This document shows, piece after piece, positions 1 to 6,350 of a stretch of DNA of 10,769 bases; position 1 is the first letter of the stretch, and each line of letters begins with the position of its first letter. A model generated the notes under the pieces. The model searched no databases, was not told where the DNA came from, and saw nothing but the letters and a program-made list of their open reading frames with translations. Source of the DNA: Candidatus Krumholzibacteriia bacterium (lineage in GTDB: Bacteria; Krumholzibacteriota; Krumholzibacteriia; LZORAL124-64-63); assembly GCA_030590265.1 (NCBI GenBank), contig JAUUYW010000084.1:1-10769 (forward strand). The letters are read 5' to 3'. The translations under genes and the position numbers were made by a program.

Positions 1-1197
1 GGTGTTGGGGAAGAAGAGTGGGTTGCCCTTTACGATGAAATCCTCACCGAGTGGGAACGCCTGGGCAGACTTTTGAACATTGTCACCAGCAACGTGCCCA
101 GCCTGGAAACCCTGGTTCAACGAGCCCGTGAATTTCGTGGCGTTATTCCCGAAAAGAAAAAGAAAAAACCGGAAGATCATGACGAGGGGGATTTGCCCCA
201 TGAAGCGGATATTCTGGCAGATCTGGCGGAACAGGCAGTCCTGGCCAAGGGTATGGACATCCTGGTGGTCACCGACAGCCCCGTGGACATGCGCATCCTG
301 GAGAAGAAACTCACCGCCGCCGGCCACCGTCTGACCAAAGCCGTCGATGGCCAGGAAGCCCTGGAAATGGCTCTCAATACCAACCCTCAGGTTATTCTCA
401 CCGACTGGATGATGCCGCGGCTCGATGGTCTGGAATTGACCCGCAGCCTGCGGCAAACCACCCTGGCTGCCGAAACCTACATGATCATCATGACCGCCCA
501 GGAAGGCAACGCACAGCTGATGGAGGCTTTTGATTCGGGTATTGACGACTATGTGGTCAAGCCCATCAACCACGGCATCCTGAACGCCAGGCTGAAGGCG
601 GCCACGCGCATTGTTGCTCTCCAGGAACGGGCCGCCCGTCATCGTGAAGAGGTGCGCCGAACCATCAACGAGCTGGGAATTTTGAGTCGTCAAATGCATA
701 CGATGGCCCTTGAGGATCAGCTGACCAAACTGCCCAACCGTCGCAGCGGCCTGGAGTATTTCGACAAGGAATGGTCGCGATCATCCCGCACCGGCGAGTC
801 GCTGATGTGCATGATTCTGGACATCGACCATTTCAAAAACGTCAACGACACCTATGGGCACGACGCCGGCGATGTTGTTCTGGAAAAAACCGCCGCAGTC
901 ATGAAAGTGGCCATGCGGGACAGTGATGTGGTTTGTCGATTTGGTGGTGAAGAATTCCTGGTCATCTGTCCCGGTGCCGATGTGGAAGTGGCCAAACTCG
1001 TGGGTAATCGGGTGCGAAAAGCCGTTGAGGATAACTTGATGAACACATCAGAATTCAAAGGCAATGTTACCATCAGTGTGGGCGTATCGGTGCGCAACAA
1101 GAATCACACCTCACCGAAAGATTTGATCAAGGAAGCGGATGAAGCTCTTTATGCCGCCAAAGAAGCCGGGCGCAATATGGTTTGTATTGCGGAATAA
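1..1197 (+). CDS. Response regulator with GGDEF diguanylate cyclase domain (5' partial)
   Basis: This is a PleD-like regulator that should make cyclic di-GMP from two GTP when its receiver domain is phosphorylated. The frame is open from base 1. A TTG at 73 could serve as start but has no good ribosome binding site, and 24 plausible coding codons precede it, so the true start is probably outside the window. Numbering from the TTG: a Lys-rich linker at about 28-32, a receiver domain at 61-180, a helical linker at 180-212, and GGDEF at 213-374. The receiver has phospho-acceptor Asp111, Thr141 and Lys163. Its acidic pocket keeps Asp68 but has Thr67 where a second acidic residue is usual. The active-site motif GGEEF is at 291-295. 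RDSD at 282-285, five residues upstream, fits the RxxD inhibitory site for product feedback. The gene converges on the ACT-protein gene. No target operon is visible, so the output pathway is unknown. Confidence 0.93.
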   Translation, partial: GVGEEEWVALYDEILTEWERLGRLLNIVTSNVPSLETLVQRAREFRGVIPEKKKKKPEDHDEGDLPHEADILADLAEQAVLAKGMDILVVTDSPVDMRILEKKLTAAGHRLTKAVDGQEALEMALNTNPQVILTDWMMPRLDGLELTRSLRQTTLAAETYMIIMTAQEGNAQLMEAFDSGIDDYVVKPINHGILNARLKAATRIVALQERAARHREEVRRTINELGILSRQMHTMALEDQLTKLPNRRSGLEYFDKEWSRSSRTGESLMCMILDIDHFKNVNDTYGHDAGDVVLEKTAAVMKVAMRDSDVVCRFGGEEFLVICPGADVEVAKLVGNRVRKAVEDNLMNTSEFKGNVTISVGVSVRNKNHTSPKDLIKEADEALYAAKEAGRNMVCIAE

Positions 1198-1210
1198 ATT
1201 AGCTGGATAA

Positions 1211-1690
1211 TTAACCCTTGGCCTGGAACCTCCGCTTCAAGTCCAGGTGATAATCAGCAATAGGTCTGATGTTCTGATCCACATCCAAAACTTCCAGGGC
1301 AATCTGAAAATCATCCGGATGCACATGCATGATGTAACGGTAACCACCGCGGCCATCGCTGATACCGTTGGCACTGCTGACATTGATATCCGAATCGCAA
1401 AGCTTTTTGTGGATGCTCACCAGGGAACCCAATTCATCATCTCCATGGATCATGAAAGCATGGTGTGGGCCCACCAGGCGCAATCCTTCATGACGGGCCA
1501 AATCGCCGAGCCAAGTGCTGTTCAGGGGATAGATGACCAGCTGGGTACGATCGCGTCCCACTGGAAAGGCATTGAATGCCAGGAGATTGACGTCTTCTTG
1601 AACCAGGGTTTCGAGGAATTTGCAACCCATGCCGGGCGTATCCTCAACGGTGGTGTAGAAATAATCTACACTGTAGATGTTGGCACTCAT
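1211..1690 (-). CDS. Tandem ACT-domain protein
   Basis: A 159-residue protein made only of two ACT-like halves, at about residues 8-72 and 78-150. The first half carries the typical Asp-Thr-Pro-Gly turn followed by a helix (DTPGMGCKFLETL, 18-30). The second has GDDELGS (83-89) followed by a helix, and GGYRYIMHV (115-123). ACT domains usually bind amino acids or other small ligands and regulate enzymes or transcription. No catalytic or DNA-binding domain is attached, so this is probably a stand-alone sensor or regulatory subunit; its ligand and partner are unknown. The start is well supported: AAGGAGG (1703-1697, minus strand) lies six bases before the ATG. The stop is 13 bases from the end of the convergent cyclase gene, and no intrinsic terminator is visible between them. 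Confidence 0.87.
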   Translation of the reverse strand: MSANIYSVDYFYTTVEDTPGMGCKFLETLVQEDVNLLAFNAFPVGRDRTQLVIYPLNSTWLGDLARHEGLRLVGPHHAFMIHGDDELGSLVSIHKKLCDSDINVSSANGISDGRGGYRYIMHVHPDDFQIALEVLDVDQNIRPIADYHLDLKRRFQAKG

Positions 1691-1912
1691 GGTGCCCCTC
1701 CTTCATTTTGCGGCATGCCGCCGTGCCGGCCGAAGCTCTGTGGGGGAAGAACTCCGGTTATTAGCGATCTCATCGCCCTTGGCGGTTGTGGCAGCCTGCG
1801 TGAAGGAAAGTGCCCCATTCACGTCCGATGTCCGTCTCGAAATCCTGTGTGCCGAAACCGACCAGTAGACTTACGAGTTCGCCGGAAAAAGGTTCGCATC
1901 CTCTGCTTGATC

Positions 1913-1941
1913 ATCCTATTTGCCAAAAAACAGGCAGCCAA
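1913..1941 (-). promoter_or_regulatory. Candidate sigma-70-type promoter for the ACT gene
   Basis: Reading the minus strand, TTGGCT (1941-1936) and TAGGAT (1918-1913) are separated by 17 bases, and each matches the consensus at four of six positions. Transcription would begin near 1906, giving a leader of about 215 bases before the ATG at 1690. The match is moderate and the consensus may differ in this organism, so this is a tentative call. Confidence 0.35.
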
Positions 1942-2048
1942 ACTGAGGACTTCTTTATCTTAGCACAGATTAACAGGCAAGGGAAGAGCCTGTGGAAAAA
2001 AAATTGACCAAACTTTGGGTCCAAACGCATGTATTGCCGGTCAATTCA

Positions 2049-2057
2049 TGTTACTAT
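2049..2057 (+). promoter_or_regulatory. Candidate extended -10 element for the membrane-protein gene
   Basis: TGTTACTAT reads as an extended -10 box (TGn followed by TACTAT, four of six consensus positions). No good -35 hexamer lies 17 bases upstream; TTGACC at 2004-2009 is too far away to pair with it. Transcription from here would start near 2064, about 44 bases before the gene. Confidence 0.3.
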
Positions 2058-2107
2058 TCTCCAAACAATTTGATTCCTAACCCCTTTGAGGATTATTCTA
2101 TTTAACT

Positions 2108-3388
2108 ATGAGAAGCATTAAGGAACACGGCTGGGTTTATTTGCTGCTGATCGCAACATCCTATCTTGCCTTTGGCAAGCTGATGTCGACCCCTTTATGG
2201 AACCCCATTGATGTTGATATCCTCTGCGAAGCCCACAATCTTTCCAAAAATCCAGCGGCCATGTTCAGTCACATCGGCTTTTATTTCAGCCAACCGCTGC
2301 TGCAACTAGGCTTTCTTCTGGAATACCGCTTCTTCGGCCTCAACCCCAGCGGCTACATTGCCGTGAACCTTTTCCTGCACGCCACCAACTCCTTTGTGGT
2401 TTATATGCTGGTTCACATGCTGTTTCCCAAACGTCCCATGGCCGTACTCTCGGCAGTGTTGTTTGCATTTGGCGTTGGCAGCTACGGCAAGGTGTTCATG
2501 GGTATTCACCACCTGGAAGCCTTGATGCTGGCAGGCCTGCACTTGCTCGTCCTGTATTTTTTTCTACGCAATGATTTTCGCAGGGACGGCAGCATTCGCT
2601 CCCCCCTGTTCCTCATAGGCCTGGGTCTTTTTCTGGTGACCGGGCTCACCAGATCCGCCTCCTTCTCACTGATCTTGACCCTGATCGCCTACAAAGCCTT
2701 CTTTTTCAAATGGCGCAAAGGACGGGCCATCTTGTCCAAGGATTTGCTTGTCTTTGCCCTGGTCGGGATTCTGTTCTACTGGGGCCAGAGCCACTGGGGC
2801 TATCGCCAGCCAACGGTGTTCGACAATGCCCAGACCGGGGAATATTTCAGTCTCTTGTCCATCAAAAACCTTTTCCGCTATCTAAACCTGATGTTCTTCC
2901 CCATGCAGCAAAGCCCCATTCTCGAAGACGCCAACCCTTTGGTGACGCTGCTCTTTCAGGCTCGTTCGGTCATTCGTTTTTCCCTCACCATGGCCATTGT
3001 ATCCTATAGCTTTTTTGGGTTTGTTTTCGGCAGCAAGGCCATCCGTTTTTTCATTGCCTGGACCTACATCACTCTGCTGCCGTTTACCAGCCACACTGCA
3101 TCAGGAGTCTGGCTGAACCTCAGTCATCTTTATTTGACCTCCCTGGGTTTTTGCGTCATTCTCGCCGCGGGGACCAGAGGGACTTCCAATTTGCTGCACA
3201 AAGCCGGGGTTCGCAGGTTTCTTCCGTATTTGGTCCCTTTGGCCTTTGTTCTGGCCTCTGTGGGCTTGGCGCACATGCTGGATGCTCAACATGTCCGCAA
3301 AGCTCAAAGCCCGGCGGCAACGGAAATGCGCGAGCAAATGTTTCGCACCTGCACCAGCAGGCCCGTGCAGTTCCAGGAACAACATTGA
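2108..3388 (+). CDS. Polytopic membrane protein, GT-C glycosyltransferase-like
   Basis: A 426-residue integral inner-membrane protein with roughly 11-12 hydrophobic segments (about 8-24, 58-75, 82-106, 111-130, 137-153, 166-180, 184-200, 211-226, 291-308, 311-327, 338-354, 370-389). The first loop contains Asp35, Asp37 and Glu41, followed by a large loop. The segment FGLNPSGYIAVNLFLHATNS (76-95) resembles sequences in GT-C/PMT-type proteins that transfer sugars from polyprenyl phosphates. The acidic first loop fits that fold, but no signature is strong enough to name a donor or acceptor. GAGGA (2088-2092) is the only ribosome binding site and lies an unusually long 15 bases from the ATG; no better in-frame start is seen. 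The C-terminal 35 residues after the last membrane segment are charged and without a recognisable domain. The secreted Vps62-like gene follows after 66 bases and is probably co-transcribed. Confidence 0.8.
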   Translation: MRSIKEHGWVYLLLIATSYLAFGKLMSTPLWNPIDVDILCEAHNLSKNPAAMFSHIGFYFSQPLLQLGFLLEYRFFGLNPSGYIAVNLFLHATNSFVVYMLVHMLFPKRPMAVLSAVLFAFGVGSYGKVFMGIHHLEALMLAGLHLLVLYFFLRNDFRRDGSIRSPLFLIGLGLFLVTGLTRSASFSLILTLIAYKAFFFKWRKGRAILSKDLLVFALVGILFYWGQSHWGYRQPTVFDNAQTGEYFSLLSIKNLFRYLNLMFFPMQQSPILEDANPLVTLLFQARSVIRFSLTMAIVSYSFFGFVFGSKAIRFFIAWTYITLLPFTSHTASGVWLNLSHLYLTSLGFCVILAAGTRGTSNLLHKAGVRRFLPYLVPLAFVLASVGLAHMLDAQHVRKAQSPAATEMREQMFRTCTSRPVQFQEQH

Positions 3389-3414
3389 GACTCAGGTCCG
3401 TCTGAAATTCGAGT

Positions 3415-3434
3415 ACTGTAAGCAACTGTAAGCA
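3415..3434 (+). repeat. 10-bp tandem duplication in intergenic spacer
   Basis: ACTGTAAGCA occurs twice in direct succession (3415-3424 and 3425-3434) and is followed by ACTC, the start of a third copy. It lies in the 66-base gap between the membrane-protein and Vps62-like genes, just upstream of the GAGG (3446-3449) ribosome binding site of the latter. It is probably slippage; a protein-binding site is possible but unsupported. Confidence 0.85.
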
Positions 3435-3454
3435 ACTCAAAATGTGAGGCAATT

Positions 3455-4948
3455 ATGTCTTTTCCACGAATTATTGCATTGGTCCTTTTGACCATCCTTT
3501 TGGCTGGCCCGGTGCTGGCCACCGAGAAAGACTGCTGTCAGATTGACCAGGGATATCAAATTATCTGGTCTGGAACCGACCCCATCATGACCTTCAAGGA
3601 ACTGGCCTCATACTGCGCCCCCATTTTGTGGTTCTCTCCCGATGAGCCCAATCTGGAACGAGCCGAAGGCAAGGACATCCGCCTTCCTGTTGCCTTTCCA
3701 TTTGAAGAGCAACCGGATTCACCTCTGGTTTATTACATGGTACGAACCCTGATGACCCGGCCCGATTTGGTTGACCCCGCCATTTATCGTGATCATTCCA
3801 ACCGTATCGATTCCCAGATCGATTTGCGGGTTCTCGTTGGCATTGACCTGGACTATTTTTTCTATTTTCCCACCGAAGAAGGAATGGGTGCCCACAAACA
3901 CGATGTGGAGTCGGTGTTCTTCAAAATCTATGTTCACCACTGCAAGGATTGCACAGAAGACCGCTACGCCCTTTACATTGAGCGCACCATCGCCAAAGCC
4001 CACGGCCTGCAGTGGTACGACAATACCCTGGTGACCGATGAATACACCGAGTTCCCCATGACCATTCTGGTGGAAGAAGGCAAGCACGCCAGTTGCACCG
4101 ACAAGAACCATGACGGCATTTACACTCCAACCTTCGATGTCAACCGGCGCATCAACGATGCCTGGGGAGTGCGTGATATCATGCGTTCCGGCGGTTTGTA
4201 CAGCGGTGGATTCCAGGCCTGGATGGCCAAAGTTCGTCAACTCCGACACCGGGTTTTCCCTCCTCTTCCGGCAGACAGCCCCTTGCGGGAGAATTTCTCG
4301 GTGGATGGCGTATACGCCCCTGACAACGCCATTTATGAAGTGCGACCTTTCCCTCGGCCTGAGGATGTGGACCAGGAAAAAGAACCCACCCTCATTCATT
4401 TCATCGACGACAAAGGCGACGAAGACTGGCCCGAAGTTCTGAAATCTACCGGTCTGCGCTCGGTGACCCGCTGGATGGATGAAGAGCGCTTCATCAACTC
4501 CCTGAGTATTTCCTACCGGTACGATGGCTTGAACCACGGCAGCCGCGATCATACCGGGGGCCTCTCCATCATGTTCCCGCTGCTGGTTGTGAAAAACGTA
4601 TCCGATCCCGTCGCCGGTGGCTGGTTTGTTAACCGCATTTACTTCAAGGATAAGCACTTGCGGGATTTTGCCTGGAACATTGTCTATACTCCAAGCGCCT
4701 CTCGCTGGGTGGATGGATATTTTGCTTTGGGAGTGGAGTGGGACGAAGATGATATTGGGGATATTCACACTGATTGGATGACCGAGACTGGTGTGAAGTT
4801 TCGCCTGAACATGAGTCATACGCCCCTGAAATTTCTGAGCGTGTTAGGGACGGATTTCTGGGGTGTGCGGGTAGGAGTGAAGAATAAGGGACTTTTTAAT
4901 TGGGAAAGCATTGGGTATGCCATTGAGGTGGGAGCCGGGGTTTGGTAA
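3455..4948 (+). CDS. Secreted Vps62-like protein with beta-rich C-terminus
   Basis: A 497-residue exported protein. Residues 1-22 form a Sec signal peptide with a likely cut after VLA (20-22); there is no lipobox. The N-terminal half resembles the Vps62-type family: an Ala-Pro-x-Leu-Trp-Phe-Ser-Pro-Asp-Glu segment (55-64), a DLDYFFYFP strand (131-139) and His147-Lys-His149-Asp150-Val-Glu152, which recalls the conserved H-x-x-D-W-E of that family. A second conserved-looking block, EEGKHAS (207-213), leads into DKNHDGIYTPTFD (216-228), similar to a calcium-binding loop but with the last Asp one place late. Residues about 405-497 read as alternating beta strands and end in Trp, as many outer-membrane barrel proteins do. 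The start is supported by GAGG (3446-3449), five bases upstream. Location is probably periplasm or outer membrane. Function is unknown: the family similarity is by motif only, and no enzymatic activity can be assigned. Confidence 0.75.
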   Translation: MSFPRIIALVLLTILLAGPVLATEKDCCQIDQGYQIIWSGTDPIMTFKELASYCAPILWFSPDEPNLERAEGKDIRLPVAFPFEEQPDSPLVYYMVRTLMTRPDLVDPAIYRDHSNRIDSQIDLRVLVGIDLDYFFYFPTEEGMGAHKHDVESVFFKIYVHHCKDCTEDRYALYIERTIAKAHGLQWYDNTLVTDEYTEFPMTILVEEGKHASCTDKNHDGIYTPTFDVNRRINDAWGVRDIMRSGGLYSGGFQAWMAKVRQLRHRVFPPLPADSPLRENFSVDGVYAPDNAIYEVRPFPRPEDVDQEKEPTLIHFIDDKGDEDWPEVLKSTGLRSVTRWMDEERFINSLSISYRYDGLNHGSRDHTGGLSIMFPLLVVKNVSDPVAGGWFVNRIYFKDKHLRDFAWNIVYTPSASRWVDGYFALGVEWDEDDIGDIHTDWMTETGVKFRLNMSHTPLKFLSVLGTDFWGVRVGVKNKGLFNWESIGYAIEVGAGVW

Positions 4949-5004
4949 GAGCTGGTCAGTAAGATCTCCTGGCGCTTGAAATACATCCGGCAATACCCTG
5001 CAGA

Positions 5005-5026
5005 AATCACCCCCCGGGGGGTGATT
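5005..5026. repeat. 22-bp perfect palindrome between genes
   Basis: The half-site AATCACCCCCC is followed directly by its exact reverse complement, giving an uninterrupted 22-base palindrome. It lies 57 bases after the stop of the Vps62-like gene and 126 bases before the dehydrogenase start. As RNA it would form a stable hairpin, and a run of five T occurs at 5036-5040, nine bases after the stem, which is too far for a textbook terminator. It may be a weak terminator for the upstream gene or an operator for the downstream one. Confidence 0.5.
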
Positions 5027-5151
5027 CCAACTTGGTTTTTGGCAACCGGGTAAGTATCTTTCCTGGACCATTACCGATTCCTGTTTTATTCGGAAAAATC
5101 CGGAAAATCCCGAGAATCGGTCTCAAACGTGCTATCCAAGGAGACGGAACA

Positions 5152-6273
5152 ATGGCCAAGTACAAGATCGGATGGATGCCCGGTGACGGCGTAGGCGTTG
5201 ACGTCATGGACGCTACCCGAATCGTGCTGGACAAGCTCGGCTTTGAAGCCGAATACGTGCACGGCGACATCGGCTGGGAGTTTTGGAAAACCGAAGCCAA
5301 CCCCTTCCCCGACCGCACCATCGAAATGCTCAACAATGTGGATGCCGCCCTCTTCGGCGCCATCACCAGCCTGCCCAAGGAAGAAGCCGAAGCCGAGCTG
5401 GCTCCCGAATTGCAAGGCACCGGTAAGGTGTACCGCAGCCCCATCGTGCGCCTGCGTCAGGAATTCAACCTGAGCACCAACCTGCGCCCCTGCAAAGCCT
5501 ATCCCGGCAACCCTCTGAACTTCAAGGACGGCCTCGACCTGGTGGTCTTCCGTCAGAACACCGAGGGTTTGTACATGGGCGTGGAGTACCATCCCCTGCC
5601 CCAGGATGTGCGCGACAAACTCACCGAAACTCACCCTTCGCAAATGGGCAAGCTCGACGGCGTGGACAACGACGACATCGCCATCAGCACCCGCATTTTC
5701 ACCCGCGCCGGCTGCCAGAACATCGTTCGCGATGCTTTTGAATTCGCCAAGAAATTCGGCTACAAGACGGTGACCGTCGTTGAGAAGCCCAATGTGGTGC
5801 GCGAGACCAGCGGCCTGATGGTGCGCGAGGCCCGCAAAATCGCCCTCGACTACCCCGGCATCGAATTGTGGGAAACCAACATCGACGCCATGGCCATGTG
5901 GCTGGTGAAGAATCCCGAAATTTATGGGGTTCTGGTTGCCAGCAACATGTTCGGCGACATCGTCAGCGATTTGTGCGCTCAATTGGTGGGCGGCCTGGGC
6001 TTTGCCTGCAGTGGCAACATCGGCGAAAAAGTGGCCGTGTTCGAACCCAGCCATGGTTCGGCACCCAAGTATGTGGGTATGAACAAGGTCAATCCCATTG
6101 CCATGATTTTGTCGGCCAAGATGATGCTCGATCACCTTGGGGAAATGGACATGGCCAAGCGGTTGGAAGATGCCGTGGCAAATGTTATCGCCGAGGGTAA
6201 GACCCGCACTTATGACATGGGCGGCAGCAACACCACCACTGAGATGGCGGATGCTATTGCAGCGAAGTTGTAA
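5152..6273 (+). CDS. Isocitrate/isopropylmalate-family dehydrogenase
   Basis: A 373-residue beta-decarboxylating dehydrogenase. It should oxidise and decarboxylate a 2-hydroxy acid such as isocitrate, 3-isopropylmalate or homoisocitrate in the cytoplasm, using NAD(P)+ and a divalent metal. Visible landmarks: GDGVG (11-15), SPIVRLRQ (96-103) and NLRP (110-113) in the substrate loop, RQNTEGLYMG (134-143), EKPN (211-214), the metal ligands Asp245, Asp269 and Asp273 in NMFGDIVSD, and HGSAPKY (301-307) then KVNP. The ATG at 5152 is chosen because AAGGAG (5138-5143) lies eight bases upstream; the 40 codons in frame before it do not look like protein. Lys306-Tyr307 matches the NADP-binding pair of E. 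coli isocitrate dehydrogenase, whereas NAD enzymes usually have Asp-Ile there. The SPIV loop is not the usual isocitrate SxN loop, so the substrate remains open. It is a single gene with its own terminator; no leu, lys or citrate-cycle neighbours are present. Confidence 0.88.
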   Translation: MAKYKIGWMPGDGVGVDVMDATRIVLDKLGFEAEYVHGDIGWEFWKTEANPFPDRTIEMLNNVDAALFGAITSLPKEEAEAELAPELQGTGKVYRSPIVRLRQEFNLSTNLRPCKAYPGNPLNFKDGLDLVVFRQNTEGLYMGVEYHPLPQDVRDKLTETHPSQMGKLDGVDNDDIAISTRIFTRAGCQNIVRDAFEFAKKFGYKTVTVVEKPNVVRETSGLMVREARKIALDYPGIELWETNIDAMAMWLVKNPEIYGVLVASNMFGDIVSDLCAQLVGGLGFACSGNIGEKVAVFEPSHGSAPKYVGMNKVNPIAMILSAKMMLDHLGEMDMAKRLEDAVANVIAEGKTRTYDMGGSNTTTEMADAIAAKL

Positions 6274-6307
6274 GAGCTTGGTTTGATTTTAGATGCTGAT
6301 TGATTGG

Positions 6308-6344
6308 ACCCGGGAGGCTGCTTTGGTGGCCTTCCGGGTTTTTT
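6308..6344 (+). terminator. Rho-independent terminator after the dehydrogenase gene
   Basis: An 11-bp stem, ACCCGGGAGGC (6308-6318) with GCCTTCCGGGT (6329-6339), contains one G:U pair. It closes a loop of about ten bases and runs straight into six T (6339-6344). The stop codon is 35 bases upstream. The G:U becomes A:C on the other strand and no T-run follows there, so it serves mainly the plus-strand gene. Confidence 0.92.
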
Positions 6345-6350
6345 GGGGAA

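Larger units (their letters stand above)
1691..2107. other. Divergent intergenic region, 417 bases
   Basis: No convincing gene is seen here. The half near 2000 is A+T-richer than its surroundings and carries the likely promoters of both flanking genes. A 12-base perfect palindrome GCGGCATGCCGC (1710-1721) sits just upstream of the ribosome binding site of the ACT gene and could be an operator or a leader hairpin. A 6-bp inverted repeat ACAGGC/GCCTGT (1973-1978 and 1988-1993, 9-base loop) is followed by an A-run rather than a T-run on the plus strand, so it does not look like a terminator. On the minus strand one frame runs from an ATG at 1914 to 1687, interrupted only by a TGA at 1821-1819. 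It would give Arg-rich and Pro-rich peptides of 31 and 43 residues without good ribosome binding sites. I do not call these genes. Confidence 0.5.

Noticed and set aside
1690..1920. A riboswitch (such as a c-di-GMP aptamer) in the leader of the ACT gene
   Set aside because: I compared the minus-strand leader by eye with the GEMM and TPP consensus cores and found no match.
1247..1963. A 238-codon plus-strand open frame across the ACT gene and its leader
   Set aside because: The minus-strand ACT protein has a strong ribosome binding site and domain pattern; the plus-strand product looks like a shadow with an arbitrary tail.
3719..4819. A 366-codon minus-strand open frame opposite the Vps62-like gene
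   Set aside because: The plus-strand protein has a signal peptide, a ribosome binding site and family-like motifs; the antisense product has none.
5032..5151. A 40-codon N-terminal extension of the dehydrogenase starting at ATG 5032
   Set aside because: The extension has no ribosome binding site and no family similarity, while the ATG at 5152 has AAGGAG at the right distance and gives the normal family N-terminus.
5086..6135. A 349-codon minus-strand open frame opposite the dehydrogenase gene
   Set aside because: It is antisense to a clear enzyme, and its product is Val/His/Gly-rich with no recognisable motif.
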